Shown here piece after piece: positions 26,155-35,724 of a stretch of DNA of 39,605 nt. The stretch is from Phocaeicola paurosaccharolyticus JCM 15092. GTDB lineage: Bacteria > Bacteroidota > Bacteroidia > Bacteroidales > Bacteroidaceae. The DNA lies in contig NZ_BAJR01000032.1 in NCBI RefSeq assembly GCF_000613805.1, positions 1 to 39,605 on the forward strand, read 5' to 3'. Position numbers and translations under genes: made by a program. A model generated the notes under the pieces. The model saw only the letters and a program-made list of their open reading frames with translations. It was not told where the DNA came from and did no database searches. How positions within the stretch are numbered: position 1 is the first letter of the stretch; every line of letters starts with the position of its first letter.

Positions 26155-28176
26155 TTAATTTGTACTAGCCTCATCTGCTACAGCATCTTCCCAGTTAGTC
26201 CACATCTTAATAGATTCATCATAACCGTCATATCCATAATTTTGGCGAAGCTGCCCCTTATTATTTGCAGTAATTGCAGAGTTTGGAACAGGCCAGAAGA
26301 TATTGTGCTTATTAACCTTGTATTCGAAAGTCTGAGAACCTTGAGTACCTTTACCACAAGGACGGTTGAAAACATTGTATGTTGTGCAACGTTTGAACCA
26401 ATAGCTACCGCCACTAAGGTCTGTACCCTCTTGTTTATCCCAAGTATTAATATCGTATGTATTACCCCATTCGTCTGGTTTACCACTCTTTGCAAGACAC
26501 CAAGATACGCGTGCCATCTCTGCCTGACGGAACTCTTCCATATAAAGCTCACGAGCACGTTCATCCATAATATCTCCAATAGTTACTGTAGTATACATCT
26601 TCTTTGCATTAGCACGACTACGAACCTCATTAACATCAGCTGCTGCTCCTGTTGGATTTCCTTGATAGAAACGAGCTTCAGCTCTAAGCAGATAAGTCTC
26701 AGCTAAGCGGAATAGGTACATATCTCCATTACATCCTTTACCTTGAGCTCCCTGGAACTGATTTGCACCCAAGTTTGCTTCTGCAACAGCATCAAGAATA
26801 TATAACTGATACAATGGTGTAGGATACCAACTACGGATTGTGTCAGAGCAAAGTATATCACCTTTGTGAACAAGTACTTCACCATTCTTTACATAATCTT
26901 CAGTAGCATAAAGTTGATAGTTCTTTCCATAGAGATCCGACTTAGGATTATTGTATTTAAAGTCTTCCATCTCCATCCAGTTACCTACTTCACGGTTATG
27001 GCGAAGATCTTGCCAGTCCATTTCACCATCTTGCATCCAGATAGTCTTATTGTAATGATAAGATGTTCTGTTCAATGCAATACCACGACCTGCGACACGT
27101 ACCCAGTCAAGTTCAGCATTATAATTACTATTATTACGAGCATAGTTTGAACCTGGTCCACCTAATCCATGAGGATCTCTGATTACGCTGTTACTCCAGT
27201 GAACAAAATTAGCACGCATAATATTGAATGTTGTGAAATTCTGGTCGTTAGAGTTGATAATAGGCATAATAAGTTCCTTATTCTCTGCATTGCAGATATT
27301 TGGAGTACGATGTAAATCCCAAACTACATTACGAGTAACTTTCCAAGTACTTTCGTTTCCAGATGGTTGCCAAACTCCAAATGTATTTCTCATAAGTTTG
27401 AGACCATGGTTATTGATAAGTTCTGTAGCTGTAGCTTCAGCTTTAGCATAGTCACCTGTTACTAGGTAACATTTAACCAAAAGATGCATACAAGCTTCCT
27501 GATTTACCATACCAAGATAAGTCATTGCTTTTTGAGATGGAACATGCTCAACAGCAAACTCTAGGTCATGTACAAGCATCTTAAAGATTGCTTCCTTACT
27601 TGTTGATGAATAGTTCTGTTTAGGAGTTGTCATCAACTGAGTTATCAATGGAATATCACCAAACTGAAGTGTAAGGTTGTAATATGCATATGCACGATGG
27701 AAGTAAGCGCGACCTTTATATGCATTCTTTACCTCTTCATCTAGTCCTTGAACCTTATCTACATAAGAGAGAACAGAGTTTGCATATTTAACTGCATTGA
27801 AACCCTCATTCCAAAAACGCTGCATATAGTTACCATCACCACCTGTGGCCATACCTGAAGTTGGTGTAAGTTTTGCGTCGAAGTTATCTTGGAAACCTCC
27901 ACCCATATCGGTCTTTGCATACATACCTACATCAGTAAGATAGTAGTTTGTAGAAAGTCCGACATTGTTCCAGTTACCATCAAGAATATAAGTTTTTAAC
28001 TGTTTATCACACATAGTCAAAGCCGATTGAAGGCCTGCCTCTGTTGAATAAGTTGTTGTTGGTTCATAGAAAGATAGTGGGTCTTGTGCCAGAAAAGAAT
28101 CCGAGCAACCAGTAGTAGCTGCAGTTGCAACAACCACAACCATGCCCCTATATAATTTATTAATATATTGTTTCAT
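26155..28176 (-). CDS. SusD/RagB-family surface glycan-binding lipoprotein
   Basis: This is a 673-residue lipoprotein. The signal peptide ends in the lipobox-like ATTGC with C24 as the lipidated residue, followed by the SusD-type SDSFLAQDPLSFYEP start and TPR-like helical repeats in the N-terminal half. The C-terminal part contains RLAETYLLRAEARFYQGN, typical of the family. SusD proteins form the lid on the SusC channel and bind the glycan on the cell surface. It starts 15 nt after susC and is co-transcribed with it. The glycan is not identifiable from sequence alone. Confidence 0.94.
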   Translation of the reverse strand: MKQYINKLYRGMVVVVATAATTGCSDSFLAQDPLSFYEPTTTYSTEAGLQSALTMCDKQLKTYILDGNWNNVGLSTNYYLTDVGMYAKTDMGGGFQDNFDAKLTPTSGMATGGDGNYMQRFWNEGFNAVKYANSVLSYVDKVQGLDEEVKNAYKGRAYFHRAYAYYNLTLQFGDIPLITQLMTTPKQNYSSTSKEAIFKMLVHDLEFAVEHVPSQKAMTYLGMVNQEACMHLLVKCYLVTGDYAKAEATATELINNHGLKLMRNTFGVWQPSGNESTWKVTRNVVWDLHRTPNICNAENKELIMPIINSNDQNFTTFNIMRANFVHWSNSVIRDPHGLGGPGSNYARNNSNYNAELDWVRVAGRGIALNRTSYHYNKTIWMQDGEMDWQDLRHNREVGNWMEMEDFKYNNPKSDLYGKNYQLYATEDYVKNGEVLVHKGDILCSDTIRSWYPTPLYQLYILDAVAEANLGANQFQGAQGKGCNGDMYLFRLAETYLLRAEARFYQGNPTGAAADVNEVRSRANAKKMYTTVTIGDIMDERARELYMEEFRQAEMARVSWCLAKSGKPDEWGNTYDINTWDKQEGTDLSGGSYWFKRCTTYNVFNRPCGKGTQGSQTFEYKVNKHNIFWPVPNSAITANNKGQLRQNYGYDGYDESIKMWTNWEDAVADEASTN

Positions 28177-28191
28177 ATTGGATTAGACTTT

Positions 28192-31100
28192 TTAAAGTGT
28201 AACATTAATACCTAATTGGAACTGACGGTTAGCGAAGCCACCTGTTTCAGGATCACCATATTCCCAGCTATCGAAAGTACATACATTGTTTACAGTTGCT
28301 GTAACATGAACTTTCTCTATAGAGAATCTGCGAGTCAAATCTTTTGGCAATGTATAACCAAGAGAGATATTATCAAGACGTACAAAATTACGATTATAAA
28401 GTTTCTGTACTCCTGTTGCACCGCTAGGACCAACAGCATTCAAACGTGCATAATCATTAGTAGGATTTTCCGGAGTCCAATACTCTTTCTTGTATGTGTT
28501 ACAAGTATTAGTAAACATTGAACCTGAATTATCACCATTCAGATAGTATCCTGCCAAGCTCTTATGTCCCATATATGAATACATTGAGAAAGAGAATGTC
28601 CAATCTTTAAGGAATGTAAATGTGTTACGTAAGTTCCAGTAGATAGGAGGATTTGTTGTTCCAAGATATACTTTATCTTTATCATTATAAACTGCAACAT
28701 GAGTACCATCTGTCAATACCTTGTCATCTTCAGTATAATGGTTTACTACCTTAGGATCACCAGGTTTCTGATTAACTAATGCAGCCTGTGCTGCCTCATC
28801 AACCTGCCATATACCATCAACCTCATAATTCCATATTTCACCTACAGGTTTACCGATAAACCATCCATTTGTAGTATCATCAATCTCTTTACCATTTTCA
28901 TCATATTCGTAATAGAGATGCTTGATGTTGTTCTTATTGTAAGATAATCCTAGAGAAGTCTCCCATGTAAAATCTTTAGTATTGATATTACGTGAATTCA
29001 ATGTAAGCTCAAAACCTGTATTTGTTACTTCACCTAAGTTGGTAGTAATACTGCTGAAACCGGTAAAGTTAGGTAGACGCTGGCTCATAATCATATCGTG
29101 TGTCTTCTTGAAATACCACTCAATGCTACCGCTTAAGCGATAATCAAGAACAGCAAAGTCTAAGCCAACATTATAAGATGTAGTCTTCTCCCACTCCAAG
29201 TTTGGATTACCTAAGCGACTAATCTGTAAAGCCTGAATAACAGCAGGAGTACCATTATTATAATATCCCATAACACCACCATTGTTAAGGTTTGATAATG
29301 CAAGGTATGTATCTTTCAATGATCTGTTACCATTTGTACCATATGATACACGTAGTTTACCTGAATCCAACCAAGGAAGGTTTACAAACTTCTCTTCTGA
29401 GAACACCCAGCTACCACCAACAGACCAGAAAGTAGCCCAAGGATTATTTGCACCAAATGCAGAATAACCATCACGACGTACAGTACCAGTAAACATATAA
29501 CGGTCATTGTATCCATAGAAAAGACGTCCTAAGTAAGCAGCTGCAGAAGAGTGAATATCTGTTACAGAAATTGAACTCTGCTCCATATTTGCGCCATCAA
29601 TATAGTGAAAACCTAGTGCATCAGTTGGAGTAATGTTTCGTGCACTTATATTATCAGACCAAGATCTGTTTTCTTCAGCTTCCTGAACTAATGTTACAGT
29701 GAAATGATGCTTATCGAATGTCTTATCCCAAGTAAGTGTATTATTAAGTGACCAGTCAAACTCTTTAGAAGTATTACGGTTTACTCCACGATCTGCAGGT
29801 GTACTGTTAGGAAGTTCAGAAGACATGAAATATCTGTCATAGAACCACTGGTAACGAGGAGCAATATTGAATTGGTATGTAAATCCGAAAGGAAGAGATA
29901 ACTTAGCATTTAATATTGTATTCAATACTGTGTAACCTTTTTCAAGATCATCATACATATCATTAAAGTGATAGTTGTAACCACCATTTGTTGGGTTACC
30001 GCTACGAGGGAATTGAATTTCATTACCGTTATCATCAAAGCGCAAAGCATATGGAGATTCACGGAGCTGATTGTTATCCCAGTAATTGCTTCCCAATGGA
30101 ACAGCACTTGATACATCGCTACGATCCTGGAAGTTTACATTTGCACCAACCTCAAACCAGTCTGTAATCTTTGCATTAAGTTTCATGTTTGAGCGGAATG
30201 CCTGATAGTCATCTCCCTGAATAGCACCTTCATTATTAAGATATCCGAAGCTGAAATAGTAGTTTACCTTTTCTGTCGCACCAGATATACTTGCATTATA
30301 ATCCTGATTGAATCCGGTACGGAATACTGCATCATTCCAATCATATGTCTTTCCTGCAAGATAGTTCTGCATAACTAAAGCAGCATCTGCATCCAATCCC
30401 ATACGACGAGCATAAAGTGATTCCATAGTCTCATTAGCCTGCAGAGTCTTAGCTCCGTTAGTAGCCCATTCGTCAGCAGTTATTCCATATTTACCTATAT
30501 TATTATAATGGTCATAGTAGCCGTTAGGAACTTTACTATCTTTTCCATAGTAACCCCAGTTACCATCATTATCATATCCGTAAGTAGTAGCTTTTAACCA
30601 ATCCTCACGATAAGTCATATACTCTGAAGGACTAAATACATCTCTATAAGCTGCTTTAGTATTTGCTCCGAAGTTTGAACTGACATTAATTACAGGTTTT
30701 CCCTCTTTACCTTTTTTAGTTGTTATGATCAATACACCACTTGCAGCTTTGGCACCATATATTGCAGCTGAAGATGCATCTTTCAAAACATCTATTTGAG
30801 CAATATCATCAGGATTTATCTCCGAAAGTTCTCCGTTGAAAGCCATTCCATCAAGAATAATGAGTGGAGAGTTATGGCCACCTTCAGTGTAAAGTGAGTT
30901 TTGACCACGTAATTGGATTGAAGCTCCACCACCCTTTGCAGATGAGTCATATCCAATTTGCAAACCTGGAGTACCACGCAACAGGTCTTGTACAGATGCA
31001 GGATTTTGATCGGCGATTTTAGCAGGATTAATCTGTACTACAGAACCGGTCAAATCCTTCTTTCTCATAGTACCATAACCTACAACAACTACCTCTTCCA

Positions 31101-31470
31101 GAACTTCAGTGTCTTCAGCTAAAGTTACATCTATTTGCTTTCTTTGAGCTACTTTAATCTCTTGAGCTTTATACCCAATATAGGATACAACCAAAGTTGC
31201 CCCAGGAGCAACTCTCAAAGTATATTTACCATCTAAATCTGTGATTGTACCATTGGTAGTACCTTTTTCGACTACACTAGCTCCGATAACAGGCTCACCT
31301 GTTGAATCTTTAATAACACCAGAAACTGAAGTTTTCTGTTGTTGAGTTGCTTGCACTATAGCAGAACTGCCCTCCGCGTAGACAGAGTTTGGCATAACTG
31401 ATATAAAACCTGTGCAAAACAATAAGGCTACTAAAGCCTTGCGATTGTTTCTGAACGAGTCTTGTTTCAT
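28192..31470 (-). CDS. SusC/RagA-family TonB-dependent outer-membrane transporter
   Basis: This is a 1092-residue outer-membrane protein. A signal peptide (about 1-33) precedes a carboxypeptidase-regulatory-like domain (about 47-117), the TonB box EEVVVVGYG (125-133), a plug domain (about 140-255, ending in GVLIITTKKG) and a 22-strand-type beta-barrel to the C-terminus. It imports glycan fragments in complex with the SusD protein encoded 15 nt downstream. It is divergent from the hybrid two-component regulator, which is the usual arrangement for glycan-responsive control. Length and domain order are normal. Confidence 0.95.
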   Translation of the reverse strand: MKQDSFRNNRKALVALLFCTGFISVMPNSVYAEGSSAIVQATQQQKTSVSGVIKDSTGEPVIGASVVEKGTTNGTITDLDGKYTLRVAPGATLVVSYIGYKAQEIKVAQRKQIDVTLAEDTEVLEEVVVVGYGTMRKKDLTGSVVQINPAKIADQNPASVQDLLRGTPGLQIGYDSSAKGGGASIQLRGQNSLYTEGGHNSPLIILDGMAFNGELSEINPDDIAQIDVLKDASSAAIYGAKAASGVLIITTKKGKEGKPVINVSSNFGANTKAAYRDVFSPSEYMTYREDWLKATTYGYDNDGNWGYYGKDSKVPNGYYDHYNNIGKYGITADEWATNGAKTLQANETMESLYARRMGLDADAALVMQNYLAGKTYDWNDAVFRTGFNQDYNASISGATEKVNYYFSFGYLNNEGAIQGDDYQAFRSNMKLNAKITDWFEVGANVNFQDRSDVSSAVPLGSNYWDNNQLRESPYALRFDDNGNEIQFPRSGNPTNGGYNYHFNDMYDDLEKGYTVLNTILNAKLSLPFGFTYQFNIAPRYQWFYDRYFMSSELPNSTPADRGVNRNTSKEFDWSLNNTLTWDKTFDKHHFTVTLVQEAEENRSWSDNISARNITPTDALGFHYIDGANMEQSSISVTDIHSSAAAYLGRLFYGYNDRYMFTGTVRRDGYSAFGANNPWATFWSVGGSWVFSEEKFVNLPWLDSGKLRVSYGTNGNRSLKDTYLALSNLNNGGVMGYYNNGTPAVIQALQISRLGNPNLEWEKTTSYNVGLDFAVLDYRLSGSIEWYFKKTHDMIMSQRLPNFTGFSSITTNLGEVTNTGFELTLNSRNINTKDFTWETSLGLSYNKNNIKHLYYEYDENGKEIDDTTNGWFIGKPVGEIWNYEVDGIWQVDEAAQAALVNQKPGDPKVVNHYTEDDKVLTDGTHVAVYNDKDKVYLGTTNPPIYWNLRNTFTFLKDWTFSFSMYSYMGHKSLAGYYLNGDNSGSMFTNTCNTYKKEYWTPENPTNDYARLNAVGPSGATGVQKLYNRNFVRLDNISLGYTLPKDLTRRFSIEKVHVTATVNNVCTFDSWEYGDPETGGFANRQFQLGINVTL

Positions 31471-31516
31471 CGTTTTCCGTTTTTAATTAGATTATTCGGT
31501 TTATTAAACATTTTTG

Positions 31517-31524
31517 CAAATCTA
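31517..31524 (-). promoter_or_regulatory. Candidate -7 box of susC
   Basis: The minus strand reads TAGATTTG, a full match to TAnnTTTG, 46 nt before the susC ATG. A TTTG at 31550-31553 is a possible but widely spaced -33 element. Confidence 0.45.
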
Positions 31525-31643
31525 AACCTTTATTAAAAGTTAGGCCATACAAAAAACAATCATTCATAATAGAAAAATCGTTCAAAATAGCAATACATCG
31601 CCTTATAGCCTATGTTGACCATTTTTTTGCTTAATTATTTGAT

Positions 31644-31651
31644 TACATTTG
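31644..31651 (+). promoter_or_regulatory. Candidate -7 box of the hybrid two-component regulator
   Basis: TACATTTG fully matches TAnnTTTG and lies 25 nt before the ATG at 31677. The nearest upstream TTTG (31626-31629) is closer than the usual spacing. Confidence 0.4.
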
Positions 31652-31676
31652 CTGTATAATATTTATTTATGGTATT

Positions 31677-33185
31677 ATGAAAAAGACACTTCAAATTATA
31701 CTTTTCTGCATCTTTTGTATATGTAATATAAATGCTAATACATATACCATTAAAAGATTAGGTATTGAAAATGGCTTATCAAGCAACTACGTAGTAGGAA
31801 TAACACAAGATATACAAGGTCGCATGTGGTTTGCCACAGAGAGCGGCCTGAACTGTTTCGACGGGAATCACTTCAAAGTATATAAAAAGTATTCATCCGA
31901 CCTCTGCGGAAATGAACTGAATGCCATCTATTCTGATGATAAAGATTACAGAATATGGATTGGCTCACAACGCGATGGATTAAGTATTTTTGACTGTTTG
32001 CAACAAACATTCAGAACTGTTAGAGCAGGTGAGAACGACCAGTCTATTACTACCAATGATATTACCGACATTAAAGGATCGAAAAAAGGTCATGGTATAT
32101 GGATCACTACCTACCACCGAGGCATCAACTACTACGACAAGAAAAAAGACAAGTTTATTCAAATTTATGATAATAAAGTCCCAGCTCTTGGAGGAAAGAA
32201 GTGTTTCACAGGATGCGACGATGGAAAGGGCAATATTTATCTGGGACATGATGGTCAGGGTATGAGCATAATATCGACTAAAGACTGGAAGTTGAGAAAC
32301 TTTATACATTCTAATAATGATGATAGTTCTATCCCAAGCAATGTAATTCATTCCATATGCGTTGATAGTTATAATAATGTATGGGTGGGAACAGATAATG
32401 GACTTGCCCTATTCAATCCCAAAACAGGCAAGTTCACCTCATTCAGACATGATCCAAAAAATCCTTGTTCAATACTATCAGGACAGATTAGAGATATAAA
32501 GGAGATGAAAAATGGAGAACTATGGATATGTATTAATATGGGAGGAGTGAGCATTATCGACCTGAAGAATAGTTTCCTTGTATCACCTAAAGAGCTTAAA
32601 CTCAAGAACATTATTGCTCAGAATAATGTTAATGGACTATCGAGTCCTAATGCAAGGACAATATTTCAGGACAGATTCGGCAATATCTGGATAGGTAATT
32701 ACAGAGCAGGAATCGATATAATAAGCTACGAGCAGCCTAGTTTCAGGACGCTTCCTTATATTATCAAAGCTGATGCGGATGCCATTTCCAGACAGGTATG
32801 GGGGTTAAGTTCCATAGGAAACGATGTATATGTATCAGCGGAAGAGGAGATACATAAGTTTGCCAACGGAAAGAGAAAAGAGACTATAAACCTTGCTCCA
32901 TACAGCTTTATATCCAACTCTCATCTTAACGTAATATACAGAGACAAGAAAAATAACCTCTGGTTAGGAGGATATATGAATGGAGTGATGCTGTTTAATC
33001 CAAAAACAAATAAGGTAGAGAGAATAAAAGGCAGCAATGGATTGAATGTGAACTGCTTCTTTGAAGATGGAGAGGATATTCTCATCGGGGCAGATGAGGG
33101 AATCTATAAATACAACAATGGTAACTTCGTATGTTGCAAGAGATTCAAAATCAATTGCCCGACAGAATGGTACATGGTATATTGA
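31677..33185 (+). CDS. HTCS fragment 1: periplasmic sensor, N-terminal part
   Basis: This is a 502-residue open frame. A signal peptide (1-20) is followed by repeated beta-propeller blades with the Reg_prop pattern, for example GRMWFATESGLNCF, NVWVGTDNGLALF and NIWIGNYRAGIDI. It reads through the first indel into about 12 unrelated residues and a stop. Alone it would be a secreted sensor without a membrane anchor. Confidence 0.8.
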   Translation: MKKTLQIILFCIFCICNINANTYTIKRLGIENGLSSNYVVGITQDIQGRMWFATESGLNCFDGNHFKVYKKYSSDLCGNELNAIYSDDKDYRIWIGSQRDGLSIFDCLQQTFRTVRAGENDQSITTNDITDIKGSKKGHGIWITTYHRGINYYDKKKDKFIQIYDNKVPALGGKKCFTGCDDGKGNIYLGHDGQGMSIISTKDWKLRNFIHSNNDDSSIPSNVIHSICVDSYNNVWVGTDNGLALFNPKTGKFTSFRHDPKNPCSILSGQIRDIKEMKNGELWICINMGGVSIIDLKNSFLVSPKELKLKNIIAQNNVNGLSSPNARTIFQDRFGNIWIGNYRAGIDIISYEQPSFRTLPYIIKADADAISRQVWGLSSIGNDVYVSAEEEIHKFANGKRKETINLAPYSFISNSHLNVIYRDKKNNLWLGGYMNGVMLFNPKTNKVERIKGSNGLNVNCFFEDGEDILIGADEGIYKYNNGNFVCCKRFKINCPTEWYMVY

Positions 33186-33439
33186 GAGATAAAGAGGGTA
33201 AACTTTGGATTGGGACATTCGGACAAGGTATATCCATCTTCAATAAAAACAACAAGATGAGTTTGAATTTGGTCAAGAGCAACGGATTCCCTTCAAATGC
33301 AGTAAACCATATGATACTTGACTCAAACAAAAAAGTATGGGTAGCAACACGTGAGGGACTTGTAAAATTTGATAATACATCGCTCCCTAAAAAATATAAA
33401 GTTTCAAAGAAGAAGATGGGCTGGAGAACAGTCAGGTAA
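33131..33439 (+). CDS. HTCS fragment 2: middle propeller blades
   Basis: This 102-residue frame lies between the two indels. It carries two further Reg_prop blades (KLWIGTFGQGISIF and KVWVATREGLVKF) and then runs out of frame at KVSKKKMGW. It is not expected to be a gene of its own and is a link in the regulator. Confidence 0.6.
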   Translation: MLQEIQNQLPDRMVHGILRDKEGKLWIGTFGQGISIFNKNNKMSLNLVKSNGFPSNAVNHMILDSNKKVWVATREGLVKFDNTSLPKKYKVSKKKMGWRTVR

Positions 33440-33507
33440 GAGCGATATGCGAGGACAGACGCCATAATATTTGGGTTAGTACAAATAGTGGCATATCACT
33501 TTTCGAC

Positions 33508-35724
33508 ATGAACAGCAAGATTTTATTGAGCTATAATAACCATGATGGAATTCCTATAGGTGAGTTCATGAGTAAGTCTGTTTCAATGACTAATGACGGA
33601 TTAATTTATTTCGGTTCTCAAAATGGTGTATGCTACTTCAACCCGGACTATGTTACAAGAAAGATGAAAGTTGCTCCAGCATCTATAACCGGATTTGCCA
33701 CCTTTACATCTAATAAGGAGAGTAAGAATGAGGAAAAAGAGATTGCATTTCTGTCCGGAAAGGTGGAGCTTCCAAACAACCAAAACACATTTAAGATTTC
33801 ATTTAGTGTTCTTGATATAACTCAAAGCGATCAAGCTGAATTCTCATATATGCTTGAGGGACTTGAGAATATATGGTATAATGCTCAGAATGAAAAACAG
33901 ATCACTTTCAGAAACATACCTCCTGGTAAGTACAAGTTCCTTATAAGATCCAGACTTAAAAATCAAGATTGGGATAGTAACGTAGCTTCACTAGATATCA
34001 TTATTGCTCCTCCTCTACTGCTCACATGGTATTTTAAGGTATTATACTGCATAATTGGAACAATAATTATAATACTCATATTAAAGTCATATAAGAAGAA
34101 AGTATACCTGGAAGGAAGTCTGAAAATGGAGAAAAAGAAGATTTCCGACCAACAGGAGCTGAATAACGAGAGATTAAGGTTCTATACAAATATAACTCAT
34201 GAACTTAGAACCCCACTGACTTTGATATTAGGTCCACTAGAAGACCTGTTATGCGACAAGTCACTATCACTAAAACAGATAAACAAGATAGGAATTATAA
34301 GAGACAGTTCACACCGCCTTCTGAATCTTATAAACGACATAATGGAGTTCAGAAAAACCGAGACTCAAAACAGGAAATTATCAGTCGAAAAAGATGATAT
34401 TTCAACAGTAATTAATGAGGTTGGAATAAGGTTCAAGGAACTTAACAGCAACCCAAAAGTATCATATATTATCGACATTAAATCAGAAAACAACAATATC
34501 TATTTCGATAAGGAGATGATAGTTACTATACTTAACAACTTGTTAAGCAATGCATCCAAATATACTCCTAAAGGTGAGATAAGGATTAGTTTGAATTCCA
34601 TTAATGAAAACAATATTGATTACACAGTTATATCTGTCAGCGATACAGGATATGGCATAACTGAGAATGATTTACCACATATTTTTAACCGTTATTATCA
34701 GGGTACAGGGAAATACCAAATAGCCGGTTCTGGAATAGGCCTTGCACTGGTAAAAGGTTTGGTGGAACTTCATCAGGCTATACTTGATGTAGAGAGTCAG
34801 GAGGGTAAAGGGACTACATTTACACTTAAGCTTATAACTGATAATACATATCCTGAAGCTATACATAAGAATAGTGTAGAAGTTCAACCTAATGATTTTG
34901 AATTATCTGAAGAAGAGACTCAGGAGGTACAAAATGCACAGAAGACATTGGTTCTTATAGTAGAAGATAACAGCGACATTCGAGAATATATACGTACATC
35001 TCTTTGCGATGACTATGAGATACTAACAGCCTCAAATGGTAAGGAGGGATGGGATATTGCCAAGAATAAAATTCCAAACATAATAATTAGTGATATCATG
35101 ATGCCTGTAATGGATGGTATAGAGCTCTGTAAATTGGTAAAAGAGGATATCTGTACCAGCCATATCCCTGTTATACTTCTTACAGCAAAAGACTCTTTAC
35201 AAGATAAGGAAATGGGTTATGATAGCGGAGCTGATTCATATATCACCAAACCTTTCAGCGCCAAACTTCTTACAAGCAGAATTGTAAACATACTCGAGGC
35301 AAGAAAGAAAATTGCAAGACTTATAAAGTCCACTCAAGCACAGTCTGAACAGGAGGAGGCATACAAATCACTTAACAAGCTAGATAATGTGTTCATCGAC
35401 AAGATAACAAAGATTATTGAGGATAATCTTGACATGGAGAAGATGGATATAGGATTTATTGCCGACAAGATGTGTATGAGTCATTCCACTCTTTACAGAA
35501 AAATCAAAGGTCTTACCGACATGTCTGCAAATGAGCTGATAAGAAAGATAAAGATGCAGAATGGAGAGAAACTATTATTAAAAGGGGAACAAAGCATATC
35601 CGAAATATCTTACATGATAGGTTTCAGCAGTGTAGCCTACTTCCGTCAATGTTTTAAAGACGAATATGGTATGTCCCCCTCAGAATATGTAAAGAGCAAA
35701 TCTTCTAAAAAAGATCAGGAGTAG
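33508..35724 (+). CDS. HTCS fragment 3: kinase, receiver and AraC output
   Basis: This is a 738-residue frame from the first ATG after the second indel; its sequence is open from about 33405. It holds the last blades, the Y_Y_Y domain (about 85-165), a membrane helix (about 170-193), HisKA with H231 in THELRTP, HATPase with NLLSNASKYTP and DTGYG, a receiver with ISDIMMP (phospho-acceptor Asp), and a C-terminal AraC helix-turn-helix. The final 20 nt overlap the 3' end of the convergent GH105 gene. Confidence 0.85.
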   Translation: MNSKILLSYNNHDGIPIGEFMSKSVSMTNDGLIYFGSQNGVCYFNPDYVTRKMKVAPASITGFATFTSNKESKNEEKEIAFLSGKVELPNNQNTFKISFSVLDITQSDQAEFSYMLEGLENIWYNAQNEKQITFRNIPPGKYKFLIRSRLKNQDWDSNVASLDIIIAPPLLLTWYFKVLYCIIGTIIIILILKSYKKKVYLEGSLKMEKKKISDQQELNNERLRFYTNITHELRTPLTLILGPLEDLLCDKSLSLKQINKIGIIRDSSHRLLNLINDIMEFRKTETQNRKLSVEKDDISTVINEVGIRFKELNSNPKVSYIIDIKSENNNIYFDKEMIVTILNNLLSNASKYTPKGEIRISLNSINENNIDYTVISVSDTGYGITENDLPHIFNRYYQGTGKYQIAGSGIGLALVKGLVELHQAILDVESQEGKGTTFTLKLITDNTYPEAIHKNSVEVQPNDFELSEEETQEVQNAQKTLVLIVEDNSDIREYIRTSLCDDYEILTASNGKEGWDIAKNKIPNIIISDIMMPVMDGIELCKLVKEDICTSHIPVILLTAKDSLQDKEMGYDSGADSYITKPFSAKLLTSRIVNILEARKKIARLIKSTQAQSEQEEAYKSLNKLDNVFIDKITKIIEDNLDMEKMDIGFIADKMCMSHSTLYRKIKGLTDMSANELIRKIKMQNGEKLLLKGEQSISEISYMIGFSSVAYFRQCFKDEYGMSPSEYVKSKSSKKDQE

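Larger units (their letters stand above)
31471..31676. promoter_or_regulatory. Divergent control region between susC and the hybrid regulator
   Basis: This 206-nt spacer has a -7-like box facing each way: TAGATTTG on the minus strand (31517-31524) for susC and TACATTTG on the plus strand (31644-31651) for the regulator. The expected -33 TTTG elements are present, but their spacing is not the usual 19-21 nt (25 and 14 nt). No inverted repeats of the invertible-promoter type are seen. Confidence 0.55.
31677..35724 (+). pseudogene. Hybrid two-component system regulator (HTCS), two 1-nt frameshifts
   Basis: The three frames together describe one PUL regulator of about 1349 residues: a signal peptide, a periplasmic two-propeller sensor (Reg_prop repeats), Y_Y_Y domain, one membrane helix, HisKA, HATPase, receiver and AraC-type HTH. 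One base is missing near 33131-33150 (best fit AAAAA to AAAA at 33147-33150) and one near 33402-33404 (TTTT to TTT). Restoring both gives continuous family-like sequence (RFKNQLPDRM and KVFKEEDGLENSQVR). Both sites are homopolymers, so an assembly error is at least as likely as true loss. The intact gene would sense glycan fragments and activate susCD. Confidence 0.85.

Noticed and set aside
26146..26706. 186-residue open frame on the plus strand opposite susD
   Set aside because: Low-complexity residues and complete overlap with the conserved SusD C-terminus make it a shadow frame.
31471..31676. Possible invertible promoter upstream of susC
   Set aside because: No inverted repeats bracket the promoter boxes and no recombinase gene is nearby.
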